NCBI GenBank assembly: GCA_013151235.1
Contig: JAADIO010000033.1
Location: 1-64,000, forward strand
Source of the DNA: Deltaproteobacteria bacterium
GTDB lineage: Bacteria > CG2-30-53-67
DNA: 64,000 nt
Reading direction: 5' to 3'
Every line of letters begins with the position of its first letter. Position 1 is the first letter of the stretch. Under the pieces are notes generated by a model, which worked only from the letters and a program-made list of their open reading frames with translations, was not told the origin of the DNA and did not search any database. Made by a program: the position numbers and the translations under genes. Of this stretch, positions 39,274-48,088 are shown piece by piece.

Positions 39274-39289
39274 GCACATAATGTGCCAA
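39274..39289 (-). promoter_or_regulatory. candidate sigma-54 promoter (-24/-12)
   Basis: The minus strand reads TGGCACATTATGTGCA, matching TGGCACG-N4-TTGCW at all but two positions, with the GG and GC dinucleotides correctly spaced. It points to the DUF3034-like gene, and the gene for a sigma-54 activator lies directly upstream. Confidence 0.5.
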
Positions 39290-39320
39290 AGTGTTCAATC
39301 CACTAAAATAATTGGTTACG

Positions 39321-39467
39321 TGATCCTGTTTGTACATATTGCGACAACCGGGAGGATTGCAGGTCGGCCTCGTCAAGGCCCGAGATTGGGGTATACCCCC
39401 TGTGGGTACGGTGCAGGAAGCACAACGAAGGTCGACCGCCTGAGACACTCAAATGTCACCGTATTCA
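39321..39467 (+). repeat. dispersed repeat, copy A
   Basis: This stretch aligns over about 145 bases (roughly 70 percent identical by eye) with the reverse complement of 49922-50071. Shared blocks include CTCGTCAAGGC, CCCCCTGTGG, AACGAAG and CACCGTATTC. Confidence 0.75.
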
Positions 39468-39513
39468 CAGATAGGGCTACCTGATATACGAATATCCGGG
39501 ATGGAGAAAGACC

Positions 39514-39568
39514 GAAGTGTCTTAAATATCTCAAAAATGGAACACATTCTGGAACATTGAGACACTTC
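39514..39568. promoter_or_regulatory. inverted repeat at the 3' end of the sigma-54 activator gene
   Basis: GAAGTGTCT (39514-39522) and AGACACTTC (39560-39568) are complementary across 37 bases. It may end the activator transcript or bind the activator itself as an upstream site of the promoter at 39274-39289. Confidence 0.35.
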
Positions 39569-41315
39569 ACTTAGAGAAATAAGTGTGGAGATATCTGTAT
39601 AGTGTGGACCTTGAAATGCCCAACATGGCGGCGGCCTGTTTTTTGTTTCCTCCCGTACTCACCAGTGCGTCTCTTACCGTTTCCAGGGTGAGGGCAAGAG
39701 GTTTTCTTCCTCGCTGCCTGTCGGATGGGTGACCGATTTGGATTGTACGGCTTTTGGCCCTCAAGAGGCTTGCTGGAAGATGTTCCGGAGAAATCACTTT
39801 TGATTTGCACCGAATCAGGGCATGCTGTATAGTATTTTGGAGTTCTCTTACGTTCCCCGGCCAGTCATAGTCTCTGAGTATTGCCATTGCATCTAAGCCG
39901 AGAATGACCTCTTCCGGTTTACTCCCTCTTGATTGGAGTGACTCTTTCAGACAATGCGTGGCAAGCAGGGGAATGTCTCCTTTACGATCTCTAAGTGGCG
40001 GTACATATATCGGCAATACGCAAATCCTGTAATAAAGGTCTTCTCTGAACTCTCCTTGATTTACTGCCTTGTCCAGATCTTTATTGGTTGCAGCAATAAT
40101 TCTCACATCCGTACGGACGGTTTTTTCACCACCAACACGCTCGAAATGGCCGTTCTGTAGTACTCTGAGAAGTTTCACCTGCATAGGAAGTGGCAGGTCC
40201 CCTATCTCGTCAAGAAAGAGTGTTCCACCATCAGCAAGCTCGAAACGCCCTTTTTTCTCCCTGACCGCTCCTGTAAACGCTCCTTTCACATGTCCAAAGA
40301 GTTCGCTTTCAATGAGTTGCTCTGGAATGGCGCCACAATTCACAGGAACAAACATACGATCTTTCCTGGAACTTAGATGGTGTATGAGTGATGCAACAAG
40401 CTCTTTTCCTGTTCCTGATTCCCCAAGAATCAGCACAGGAACATTGCTTTCTGCAACATCCTCTATGAGAGCAAAGAGATCCTGCATCAGAGGATCTCTG
40501 CCAACAATGCCATGGAAGGTGGTCGTTGTTTCCAAAAACTTTCTAAGACTCAGTTCCTCTGTAATGTCTCTGAAGGCTGCTACTACACCAATGGGGTTTG
40601 AGTCTTGCCCTTCTATGGGGAAAATGTTCATGGTAATCGTACGTTCTTGACCATCTTCGGAGATCAGAGAAACTGAATACTCTTTCGATTGCTCTTGAAT
40701 TTCCATATTCCCAAGTTTGCAAAACGAGCAATTCTCTCCACAGAATTTTCCTGGAAAAACTTCATGACAGTCCTTTCCAAGGACCTCTTCTCTGCGATAA
40801 CCGGTCATGCGTTCAGCTGCTTTGTTAAAGAGAAAGAGCCGCCTTTTCAGATCATGGGCAAGAATGCCTTCATGAAGACTCTCAAGAACAAGATCTCCCT
40901 CTCTTTTGTGGGTAACAAGTGTATCTAAGTAGCCATGTGATAAGAGTTCTTCCGTCCGGATGATGATTTTCTCCCATTCCTTTTGTCCATTCTGCCCAGA
41001 ACCGCAAAATGGCCAGATGAGCATGGGAGGATTTCCGGGAAGCCTTGCACATAAATCTTGTCCATATGGACCACAAAGGCATACCACAAGATCAAAGAGG
41101 TGAAACTCTATTTCATCGAGAGGGGTTAAAGAGGGAACCTGTCCAAGTGAATGTTGCACAAAAAAAGCCATGAGCTTTTCCGGAGCTTTAATGGACTGAT
41201 CGGAAGCTGCAATTGCAACCAAAGACTCTTTCAGCATCACCGTGGCTTTCGCTGCGGCAACCAAAGATGCTTCCGGAGTATTGTTGCTTGAAAAAAGAAC
41301 TTTGACTTTTTTCAT
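39567..41315 (-). CDS. sigma-54-dependent transcriptional activator with LMW-phosphatase-like and Cys-rich PAS domains
   Basis: Of 582 residues, about 1-130 resemble a low-molecular-weight phosphatase/ArsC fold (VLFSSNNTPEASLVAAA in the place of the VLFxCxxNxCRS loop, later DLVVCLCG and LPGNPPMLIWPF), but the catalytic Cys and Arg are replaced, so it is probably a sensor. Residues 140-265 form a PAS domain with an unusual cysteine group (FCGENCSFCKLG). The AAA+ domain follows: GESGTGKE Walker A, GAFTGA sigma-54 loop, and LFLDEIGDLP Walker B. A Fis-type helix-turn-helix (NKKQAAAMLGISRSTLYRYL) closes the protein. It lies between the cbb3 operon and the DUF3034-like gene; either could be its target. 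The ligand is unknown. Confidence 0.9.
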   Translation of the reverse strand: MKKVKVLFSSNNTPEASLVAAAKATVMLKESLVAIAASDQSIKAPEKLMAFFVQHSLGQVPSLTPLDEIEFHLFDLVVCLCGPYGQDLCARLPGNPPMLIWPFCGSGQNGQKEWEKIIIRTEELLSHGYLDTLVTHKREGDLVLESLHEGILAHDLKRRLFLFNKAAERMTGYRREEVLGKDCHEVFPGKFCGENCSFCKLGNMEIQEQSKEYSVSLISEDGQERTITMNIFPIEGQDSNPIGVVAAFRDITEELSLRKFLETTTTFHGIVGRDPLMQDLFALIEDVAESNVPVLILGESGTGKELVASLIHHLSSRKDRMFVPVNCGAIPEQLIESELFGHVKGAFTGAVREKKGRFELADGGTLFLDEIGDLPLPMQVKLLRVLQNGHFERVGGEKTVRTDVRIIAATNKDLDKAVNQGEFREDLYYRICVLPIYVPPLRDRKGDIPLLATHCLKESLQSRGSKPEEVILGLDAMAILRDYDWPGNVRELQNTIQHALIRCKSKVISPEHLPASLLRAKSRTIQIGHPSDRQRGRKPLALTLETVRDALVSTGGNKKQAAAMLGISRSTLYRYLHTYFSK

Positions 41316-41419
41316 GACTTAAAAAATCCAAGGCCAGCCACATTTATTTGTCTATCAGGGCTGAACTTTATGGTCTCCTTTCAGAGGACGGCAGCCTGTC
41401 TGTATGGAACGTCCGGACA

Positions 41420-41452
41420 GATCCTTCCGGTGCGTCACAATATTTGAACACC
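41420..41452 (-). repeat. dispersed repeat, partial copy C
   Basis: CTTCCGGTGCGTCACAATAT and the following TTGAACA resemble 50036-50064 of copy B in the same orientation; only the outer end of the repeat is present. Confidence 0.45.
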
Positions 41453-41565
41453 TCAAAATGTATGAAGTCGTAAAAAGTCTAAGATTATCTTCCAAAGAGA
41501 ATCCCGCTTGCGGGATAAACAAGCTTCTTACGAAGTCATCAACTTTGGCTAAATGAATTGTTGCC

Positions 41566-41712
41566 TTATTGGTCCTCATCCTCATCAAACATTCGATGCT
41601 TCGCTCTCTCCGTATCTTCATACTGGCCGCTTTTGACCGTCCAGAGAAAGAAGAGCCATACGCCGATCCCGACGCAGAGGCTGAGAAATACAAGGAGAAG
41701 AATGCTCCACAT
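41566..41712 (-). CDS. ccoS: cbb3 oxidase maturation protein CcoS
   Basis: A 48-residue membrane protein starts at ATG 41712, two bases after the ccoI stop and behind AAGGAGC. It has one N-terminal membrane helix (SILLLVFLSLCVGIGVWLFF), WTVKSGQYED and an acidic, charged tail ending DEDEDQ. The size, the Trp-x-x-Lys-Ser-Gly-Gln-(Y/F)-(D/E)-D block and the position fit CcoS, which is needed for haem and copper incorporation into the oxidase. Confidence 0.9.
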   Translation of the reverse strand: MWSILLLVFLSLCVGIGVWLFFLWTVKSGQYEDTERAKHRMFDEDEDQ

Positions 41713-41714
41713 GA

Positions 41715-44114
41715 TTATTGCTCCTTCAGCCGGAGAGAGTTTCCGGCTACACAGAGAGAACTGACCACCATGGCCAAGGCCGAAAGAATCGGATGGAGCA
41801 GACCGGCCACAGCAACAGGGAGGGCTGCAAGGTTATAGAAAAAAGCCCAGAAGAGGTTCTGGCGAATCACGGCGAGGGTTTTCTTTGCAAGGCGGAAGGC
41901 TTCGGGGAGAAGTGTAAGATCACTTCGCATGAGGATCAGATCGGCCGTATCGAGGGCGATATCGGTACCGTCCCCCATGGCAATCCCCACGTCGGCCGTG
42001 GCAAGTGCCGGTGCGTCGTTAATCCCATCCCCCACCATGGCAACCTTTTGCCCCTTACTCTGGAGCCACCTGATGCGCTCCGCTTTATCGACAGGTGAGA
42101 GACAGGCCCGGACCTTTTCGATTCCGGCTCCGGCCGCCACTGCTTGAGCGGTTCCTGCTTCATCACCCGTCACCATCTCCAGATCAAAACCGGCACGAAG
42201 AAGCGTTTGCACCACGCTCTTCGATTCCTCCCGCAGTGGGTCGTGGATTGAGACCGCACCTTTGACCTTTCCTTCTTCGCCAAGATAGATGACGGTCGCT
42301 CCCGCCTCAACTTCCTCCATAACTTTAGTGCTCCAAGTACCGTTAAATAGGACACCTTCGCCCTCCAGAAAAGAACGACTTCCCAAGAGGAAGAATATGC
42401 CTTCTACTTCACCCGCAACCCCCATCCCCGGAAAGGCCCGGAAGTGCCGTACAGCCACCGGGCTATGCTTTTCTCCATGGAAGGCCCGTGCAAGGGAATG
42501 TTCCGATGAAGACTCCAGCAACCGGGCGATCCGTATCACATCTTCTGGATTCCGTCCATACCCTTCGACGTGACCGAGGGATGGTCGGCCCGCCGTTAAC
42601 GTCCCGGTTTTATCGAATAGCACTGTGTCGACCTTCTGGAGCCGCTCCAAGACGTCGCCTCCCTTGATTAGAATTCCCTTACCCGACGCCGTCATCGTCC
42701 CCATGAGAAGAGCAAGGGGGGTGGCAAGTCCCAAGGCACAGGGGCAGGCGACCACAAGTACCGATATGCCGTTCATCAGCGCAACAGAAAGGGGTGTTCC
42801 CATAAAGAGTCGGAACATACAGGTGAAAATGCTGAGAGAAAAGACGGCCGGGACGAAGATCCCAACCACCCGGTCGGCCATCCGCTGGACCGGGGCTCGG
42901 CGAAGCTGAGCTCCTTCAACGATCCCGATAATTTGCCCTAATAGAGTTCGTTCGCCCCGGCGTAGAACGGAAAAACGAATTGTCCCGTTTCCGTTCCGGG
43001 TCCCGCAGAAGACATCTGTCCCGGTCTTCTTGAATACCGGAAGGGCTTCTCCCGTCAACATCGACTCGTCCACCCCGGACTGTCCGGCAATAACCCTTCC
43101 ATCAAAAGGGAACTTTTCCCCAGGGCGGACCTCCACAATCTCTCCCTCCTCGACCGACGCAGTGGCCACTTGCTCCACTTTCCCCTCTTTTGTTACTCGC
43201 CGGGCCATTTTGGGAGAAAGAGAAAGGAGGCGGGTCATCGCTTCGGAGGCACGCCGCTTCGCCCCGGCCTCGATAAACCGCCCCAGCAGGATAAGAGTGA
43301 TGATCATGGCTGCTGTATCAAAATAGACTTCGCCCCCTTGGGGGATCTGGAATAGACTATAGAAGAAGGCCGTACCAGACCCCATGGCCACGAGGACATC
43401 CATGTTCCATGCCCCACGGAAAAACCCCCGCACGGCCCCCTGAAAAATCGGTCCTCCAGAATAGAAGAGTACCGGCGCTGCAAGAAGTGCCGCAATCATG
43501 GAAAAGAGCATCTTGAAGCTCGGATCTATTCCCTGGAAGTAACCGGCATAGAGGGCGGTGCTATACATGAACAACTGCATGGAGAAGAAGAAAGCCGTTC
43601 CTAAACGGATTAGATCCTCTCTGGCGTGCTCCCTCTCCTCGGAGAGGCGGTCGGCAGACAGATTGGGACGGGGCCGGTAACCGAGAGCCCGGATCTTCTC
43701 CAAAATTTCGGTAAGTTTAACCCGTTCCGGATCCCATTGAATTCTGGCATGATGAGAAACATAATTGATCTCGGCGGAAAGGACTCCGGGTGTCTTCGAG
43801 AGGATACGTTCATTGAGCCAAACACAGGAAGCACAGCGGATCCCTTCGATGGCGAGATCAATGACGTTTTCTTCACCAACATGGCGGACATTCTCCTCGA
43901 GAAGGGAGAGTTCCAGCGGATCCGCAGACGGAGGACCGGGCAGCCATCCCCGCCGGTTCGAGTAAAAATCATCCAGTCCCTCGGAGTGGATCAACCGATA
44001 GATGCCAAGACAGCCGTGACAGCAAAAGACCTTCCGCTCGCCATCGAAAACCTCGAAGAGGGCGTCCTTCTCCGCAACGGGGAGAAGGCAGTGATCACAT
44101 GCACGGAGAGACAT
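41715..44114 (-). CDS. ccoI: copper-transporting P1B-type ATPase CcoI
   Basis: The 799 residues begin with a cysteine-rich metal-binding segment ([18 protein letters not shown]), then an HMA-like domain with [12 protein letters not shown], eight membrane helices with the CPC motif in [15 protein letters not shown], the phosphorylation site DKTGTLT, and [20 protein letters not shown]. This layout is that of FixI/CcoI, the exporter that supplies copper to cbb3 oxidase. It overlaps the SafE gene by 20 bp and is followed by ccoS after 2 bp. Confidence 0.95.
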   Translation of the reverse strand: MSLRACDHCLLPVAEKDALFEVFDGERKVFCCHGCLGIYRLIHSEGLDDFYSNRRGWLPGPPSADPLELSLLEENVRHVGEENVIDLAIEGIRCASCVWLNERILSKTPGVLSAEINYVSHHARIQWDPERVKLTEILEKIRALGYRPRPNLSADRLSEEREHAREDLIRLGTAFFFSMQLFMYSTALYAGYFQGIDPSFKMLFSMIAALLAAPVLFYSGGPIFQGAVRGFFRGAWNMDVLVAMGSGTAFFYSLFQIPQGGEVYFDTAAMIITLILLGRFIEAGAKRRASEAMTRLLSLSPKMARRVTKEGKVEQVATASVEEGEIVEVRPGEKFPFDGRVIAGQSGVDESMLTGEALPVFKKTGTDVFCGTRNGNGTIRFSVLRRGERTLLGQIIGIVEGAQLRRAPVQRMADRVVGIFVPAVFSLSIFTCMFRLFMGTPLSVALMNGISVLVVACPCALGLATPLALLMGTMTASGKGILIKGGDVLERLQKVDTVLFDKTGTLTAGRPSLGHVEGYGRNPEDVIRIARLLESSSEHSLARAFHGEKHSPVAVRHFRAFPGMGVAGEVEGIFFLLGSRSFLEGEGVLFNGTWSTKVMEEVEAGATVIYLGEEGKVKGAVSIHDPLREESKSVVQTLLRAGFDLEMVTGDEAGTAQAVAAGAGIEKVRACLSPVDKAERIRWLQSKGQKVAMVGDGINDAPALATADVGIAMGDGTDIALDTADLILMRSDLTLLPEAFRLAKKTLAVIRQNLFWAFFYNLAALPVAVAGLLHPILSALAMVVSSLCVAGNSLRLKEQ

Positions 44115-44772
44115 GGAACCCCCGCCAGAGAAAAAGGATCCCCATGAGGATCACCATCACGCCGCCAGCCCGGTAGGCCCATCCACGGAGACGCTGTCCG
44201 ACATGTCCCACCAGCACTCCGAATACGAGAAGGGAGGGAAGAGTCCCGGCACCGAAGGCGAACATGATAAAGGCACCGGAGACCGGATTTCCCGTGGCCG
44301 CCGCCGCCATGAACATCGAATAGGAAAGTCCGCAGGGGAGAAGCCCAAAGAGTGCTCCCAAAAAGAAGAAGCGAAGAAGGAAAGATCTCGTTGCAGTCTT
44401 CCCAGCGGCTGCGAGAATATATTGATTCTTCTTTTCAAACCACCGATAGAGCCCGGAACCGCGGAGGATTCCGACTCCCATAAAGAGAACGAACAACCCG
44501 GCGAAAAGGTCGACAGCATTCTGGAGACCGGTCAGTTTCCCCGCCACGTTCAGGAAGGAGCCGGTGAGTCCCATGAGGGCACCAACCCCGGCATAGGTCG
44601 CAAGCCTTCCCCCATGATAGAGAAGCTGCGGGATGAATCCTCCGGATCCTGTGCCCCCCCCCTCCTCTCGGCGGAAGGCAAAGGCACCCACCAAGGGACC
44701 GCACATTCCGATACAGTGGCCGAAACCACCCAGCAATCCGGTGCTCAGCGCCAGAAGATACCCTGTGTTCAT
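44095..44772 (-). CDS. sulfite exporter TauE/SafE-type (UreH-like) membrane protein of the cco cluster
   Basis: The 225-residue protein has about six membrane helices with cysteine-containing segments [15 protein letters not shown] and [13 protein letters not shown]. This pattern is that of the UreH/DsbD_2-like transmembrane domain, regularly found in ccoGHIS clusters as a candidate for copper or redox traffic in oxidase assembly. It overlaps the ccoH-like gene (ATGA) upstream and ccoI downstream. Confidence 0.88.
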   Translation of the reverse strand: MNTGYLLALSTGLLGGFGHCIGMCGPLVGAFAFRREEGGGTGSGGFIPQLLYHGGRLATYAGVGALMGLTGSFLNVAGKLTGLQNAVDLFAGLFVLFMGVGILRGSGLYRWFEKKNQYILAAAGKTATRSFLLRFFFLGALFGLLPCGLSYSMFMAAAATGNPVSGAFIMFAFGAGTLPSLLVFGVLVGHVGQRLRGWAYRAGGVMVILMGILFLWRGFHVSPCM

Positions 44773-45614
44773 GAGGCCGCCTCGAAAAAAAAGCAGACCG
44801 ACTCTTCCCGCTCACCGATCCGGATCCCGATCTTGGCACCCCATTTCTTTTTACCCATTATACATCGCGGGAGAACCCCCTCCCCTACATAGAGACCTGT
44901 CCCTACCTTTTTCAGAGAAGGACGGTTCGGTCCCATGAACATGCCTGGCATGAAGAGGGAAAGAGTCACTCCCTCCACTCTGGAGAGCTGCTCGTTACCG
45001 AGCAGCCGGATCGTAAAACGGAGGGGTTTCATCATCACCGGCGGTGCGGGCTCCACATCGAGCTGGACCTTGATTCCTCCCGTACCGGCAATCCCCACGC
45101 AGAGGTGATCAAAAAAGTTGCAGGAGATATCTTCCACCCGTCCGTCCTCCTGTTTCGGCTCTCCGTTTTCCCGTGCAAAAATTTCATGCGAAAGAGTCTG
45201 CTTTCCCTGCGGTGTTTCAATGGTGGCCCCGACAATCCAGTGACCCGGCAGTGGCAGATCGAGATTGGCCACGATCCCCCCCCCGGCCGGGTTCCTCTCG
45301 AAAGGAAGGTTCCTGTCATAGCGGGATGTCGCCGGGCGGCTCAGGTGAAGCATGATCACGGCACTGCTGTGATCCACCCCCTGACGGTCCTTGACGGAGA
45401 GGAGTGCCCGGTTCTTCCCCGTATCGAACCGACTTCCATCCACCATCAGCCGCCACCCCAGGGATCGAGCGGCCATGCGGTCGGCATCCCAACGGATTCC
45501 ATCGGCATAGGGTGAATCCGTCACCGTTCCGTCAAAGCTCCTGATTCCAACAACGATGGATACGGAAACTGAGGTCAGAACAAGAATTGTAACAAAAACA
45601 AGGAGTATCTTCAT
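44769..45614 (-). CDS. ccoH: FixH/CcoH-like protein, double-length
   Basis: The 281 residues start with a membrane anchor (about 5-23), then SPYADGIRWDADRMAARSLGW, a FixH-type block, and a beta domain with DRQGVDHSSAVIMLHLSRPA. About 110 further residues after 165 (PLRFTIRLLGNEQLSRVEGV, MFMGPNRPSLKKVGTGLYVG, VLPRCIMGKKKWGAKIGIRI) look like a second beta-sandwich of YtkA/FixH type. Usual FixH has about 160 residues, so the protein is a duplicated or fused version. FixH is required to assemble active cbb3 oxidase. It overlaps ccoG by 4 bp and the SafE gene by 4 bp. Confidence 0.8.
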   Translation of the reverse strand: MKILLVFVTILVLTSVSVSIVVGIRSFDGTVTDSPYADGIRWDADRMAARSLGWRLMVDGSRFDTGKNRALLSVKDRQGVDHSSAVIMLHLSRPATSRYDRNLPFERNPAGGGIVANLDLPLPGHWIVGATIETPQGKQTLSHEIFARENGEPKQEDGRVEDISCNFFDHLCVGIAGTGGIKVQLDVEPAPPVMMKPLRFTIRLLGNEQLSRVEGVTLSLFMPGMFMGPNRPSLKKVGTGLYVGEGVLPRCIMGKKKWGAKIGIRIGEREESVCFFFEAAS

Positions 45615-46813
45615 GGTGCCTCCGCCTTCCGGAAAGGGACCCCCTTTTCAATTCGGATAGAAAAGGGATCCGACTGCAGGACAAGATGAACGGAAAAACC
45701 GGCATGGTAACCGGCGATCGAAAGGAAAAGGGGAATCCGCAAAGTTCCTCGTTCGGGTACGGATATCGGTCCGGCAGGTTTCAACCGGACGGACCTCCCC
45801 TCGGCCAAGACCTTGATTTTGAGCGGAACCGACCTCCGTAGCCGATTCCGGATGGTCAGGTCAAATGCATTTACCGTCCAACCAGTCGCCGTTCGGCGGG
45901 GAGGAAACCCACTCTTCGCCATCAGGGTCACTTCGAGGGGAGGGCGGTTCAAGATCATAAAAAGGACCAGAATCAGAAAAAAACACGTGAGAACTCCAAG
46001 GGGCAGGACATTCGGCCGGAAGGGGTGCATCCTTCCTCCCGATTCCCCGAAACGATATTCCACGAGGGAAGGCGCTCCCTTCAGCTCCATCCGGCCGGCA
46101 CAGGCATCAACACACTCCGAACACTGAATACAGCCCCGGCTTCCCCCCTCTCGGATATCGATCCCCACAGGACAGGCGGCCACACAGGCACTGCACCGAC
46201 CGCACTCCTCCTGTCGTTCTTTATCATAGACAATCCTGAGTGTCCGGGAATCGCAAATCGTATTCTGGATCATCGAATATGGACAAACTGTGGCACAGAA
46301 ACGCTGCCGCAAGAAAAGGAGATCGCAGAAAACAAGGAGGGCCAACCCAGCCCAGATGCCGCCTGTCACCGGCCCTAAGTTCCCAGACACAAGACGGGCG
46401 GAAAACTCCTCCGGCGTCATAAAATACCAGATCAGGTCAGCCGCAACAAGGAGGCTTAAAAACACAACAATAATGATACCCGATACCCTGAAGATTAGCC
46501 GTCGGCCAGACGTAGGGGTGAGAAAGCGGGTTGCCTTCAGGAGGACCGTCTGGGGACAGGCCCATCCGCACCAAATCCGTCCGAAAAGAAGAGTCAGCAA
46601 AAGGAACAGCAGGATCAGGAAAATCAGCACCACCAGGACGATAAAGAACTCATCCATCCAGATTGTCCTGCCAAAGAAATAGAGCCGTAGACGGGGGAGG
46701 TCGAAACGCAAGGCACTCTCGCCGCCCACCTTCAGAAATGGAAGCCCCAGGAGGATGACCGGCTGGGCAAGAAGAACCCACCGTCTCAGCGTCTGAAATC
46801 GCTTATTCCTCAT
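45611..46813 (-). CDS. ccoG: cytochrome c oxidase accessory protein CcoG
   Basis: The 400-residue membrane protein has five membrane helices with FGRIWCGWACPQTVLLK early and two ferredoxin-type [4Fe-4S] motifs (CGRCSACVAACPVGIDI and CIQCSECVDACAG), then an Ig-like C-terminal domain. This is FixG/CcoG, thought to reduce Cu(II) for oxidase assembly. The ATG at 46813 lies inside the end of ccoQ, an 11-bp overlap consistent with translational coupling; an in-frame ATG at 46843 would extend further into it. Confidence 0.94.
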   Translation of the reverse strand: MRNKRFQTLRRWVLLAQPVILLGLPFLKVGGESALRFDLPRLRLYFFGRTIWMDEFFIVLVVLIFLILLFLLLTLLFGRIWCGWACPQTVLLKATRFLTPTSGRRLIFRVSGIIIVVFLSLLVAADLIWYFMTPEEFSARLVSGNLGPVTGGIWAGLALLVFCDLLFLRQRFCATVCPYSMIQNTICDSRTLRIVYDKERQEECGRCSACVAACPVGIDIREGGSRGCIQCSECVDACAGRMELKGAPSLVEYRFGESGGRMHPFRPNVLPLGVLTCFFLILVLFMILNRPPLEVTLMAKSGFPPRRTATGWTVNAFDLTIRNRLRRSVPLKIKVLAEGRSVRLKPAGPISVPERGTLRIPLFLSIAGYHAGFSVHLVLQSDPFSIRIEKGVPFRKAEAP

Positions 46814-46931
46814 CGTCCAGCATCTTGTATTTGGGTGCCTCAACTTTCCTGTGCCGTCCCCGTGAGTAGTAATAAAGTACGATTACTCCGTAGAGAATGA
46901 CCAGAAAAAAACCATACCAGAAATAGGCCAT
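46803..46931 (-). CDS. ccoQ: small cbb3 oxidase subunit CcoQ
   Basis: The 42-residue protein starts with a membrane helix (YFWYGFFLVILYGVIVLYYY) followed by SRGRHRKVEAPKYKMLDDEE, the length and topology of CcoQ/FixQ. The upstream AGGGAGTG serves as ribosome binding site, and the end overlaps ccoG. CcoQ stabilises the oxidase complex. Confidence 0.8.
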   Translation of the reverse strand: MAYFWYGFFLVILYGVIVLYYYSRGRHRKVEAPKYKMLDDEE

Positions 46932-46945
46932 CGAAAATTCACTCC

Positions 46946-47131
46946 CTACTTCTCCAGAGACTGCTCATAGGCCTTGACCTGCGTCCATCCGCTGAAGACC
47001 GGCGTATAGGATCCAACGTAATAGATTCCCCATAGAATTGTCCCGATGTAGAAGATCAGCCATCCGATCGGAAGCTTTTTCGCCGTCTTCGGGTTATCCA
47101 TGGCTTCAATGCTTTCAAATTCTTCCGTCAT
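46946..47131 (-). CDS. CcoP N-terminal-like membrane anchor protein
   Basis: The 61-residue protein has an acidic N-terminus with DNPKTAKKLPIGWLIFYIGT and one membrane helix ending YVGSYTPVFSGWTQVKAYEQ. This is the layout of the N-terminal FixP/CcoP domain (xNPxP...WW followed by a helix and a YP), but no haem domain follows. The start ATG 47131 sits behind AAGGAGAAG and overlaps the stop region of the ccoO-c gene. It probably supplies the anchor of subunit III, whose cytochrome domain is fused elsewhere. Confidence 0.7.
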   Translation of the reverse strand: MTEEFESIEAMDNPKTAKKLPIGWLIFYIGTILWGIYYVGSYTPVFSGWTQVKAYEQSLEK

Positions 47132-47132
47132 A

Positions 47133-48077
47133 TCACTTCTCCTTTTGATTTTTCTCAATCGACCGGATAAAGGCGACCAGATTCCAGATCTCCTTGTTGC
47201 TCAATGTAGAGCTGAAGGAAGGCATCCCGCCCTTTGCCTTCCGTCCGGCGATCTCCTGGTTCTCCTGTGTGCCGTTTTGAATGATGCTAAAAATCGTACC
47301 GTCCGCAATATCCCCTTCCGTGGAGAGCCAGACAAGGTCCACCAGGCTTGGACCGATTTCCCCTTGTCCCTTCTCTCCGTGGCAAAAGACACACTTCGCC
47401 TCGAATTCATCTTCTCCCGCCTCAATGGCTTTGTCGTTGCCGGCATAGGGATTGACCTCCGGGATGGTCGCTGCTTCCGCCTCCCCTTCTTTTCTTGCCT
47501 GTGCCCGAATCACAGCTCCAAGCGTCTGGACATAGGAAACAAGGGCATCAAGTTCACTCTTTCCTTTAAGCGCCTTGATTTCTTCCGGGCGGTAAGGAAA
47601 TCCGAGGACATCCATATGCCTGGCGATCTCCTCCGGAGAAAGAGGGCGATCCTTCAGCCACCCGTAGACAGGCATGTCCGATTCAGGGTACATGAACCGT
47701 GGATTCTTGAAATGCCTGTAATGCCAAGCGTCCGGATATTTCCCCCCCACCCTCGCTAAATCGGGACCGGTCCGCTTCGATCCCCAAAGAAAGGGACGGT
47801 CATACGCAAATTCCCCCGCCTTGGAGTATTCCCCGTAACGCATCACTTCGGTCTTGAGCGGCCGAACAGTCTGGGTATGACAGTTAACGCACCCCTCCCG
47901 CTGGTATATATCCCGACCGGCAAGCTGGAGCGGAGTATAGGGTTTCACCCCGTCCAGGACGGGGTGCATCTCGTCCATGAACATGGGGACAAACATGGTC
48001 ACCGTAGTTCCGATCAGAATCACAATGGTGGCCAACAGAGCAAAAATAACGGGTGATCTGTAAAGTTTTCCAGTCAT
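47133..48077 (-). CDS. ccoO: CcoO-type subunit II fused to a cytochrome c domain
   Basis: Residues 1-195 are a CcoO/FixO subunit: a membrane anchor (about 9-32), GRDIYQREGCVNCHTQTVRP with the first haem motif (Cys63-His67), the RTGPDLARVGGKYP-type block, and Met ligand in ESDMPVYGWL. After a short linker rich in Ala and Glu, residues 215-314 are a class I cytochrome c with CVFCHGEKGQGEIGP (Cys229-His233) and GGMPSFSSTLSNKEI. Classical cbb3 has a separate diheme CcoP; here one such domain is fused to CcoO. ATG 48077 follows GGGGAGG. Confidence 0.92.
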   Translation of the reverse strand: MTGKLYRSPVIFALLATIVILIGTTVTMFVPMFMDEMHPVLDGVKPYTPLQLAGRDIYQREGCVNCHTQTVRPLKTEVMRYGEYSKAGEFAYDRPFLWGSKRTGPDLARVGGKYPDAWHYRHFKNPRFMYPESDMPVYGWLKDRPLSPEEIARHMDVLGFPYRPEEIKALKGKSELDALVSYVQTLGAVIRAQARKEGEAEAATIPEVNPYAGNDKAIEAGEDEFEAKCVFCHGEKGQGEIGPSLVDLVWLSTEGDIADGTIFSIIQNGTQENQEIAGRKAKGGMPSFSSTLSNKEIWNLVAFIRSIEKNQKEK

Positions 48078-48088
48078 CTTCACCTCCC

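Larger units (their letters stand above)
38929..39566. other. 638-bp intergenic region between DUF3034-like gene and sigma-54 activator
   Basis: It contains a candidate sigma-54 promoter (39274-39289), a copy of a dispersed repeat (39321-39467) and an inverted repeat (39514-39568). Open frames inside the repeat have no coding support. Confidence 0.6.

Noticed and set aside
39179-39448. Minus-strand open frame with peptide CTVPTGGIPQSRALTRP
   Set aside because: It resembles the peptide of the frame at 49873-50259, but both lie on copies of the same dispersed repeat and have no ribosome binding site; the similarity comes from the repeat DNA.
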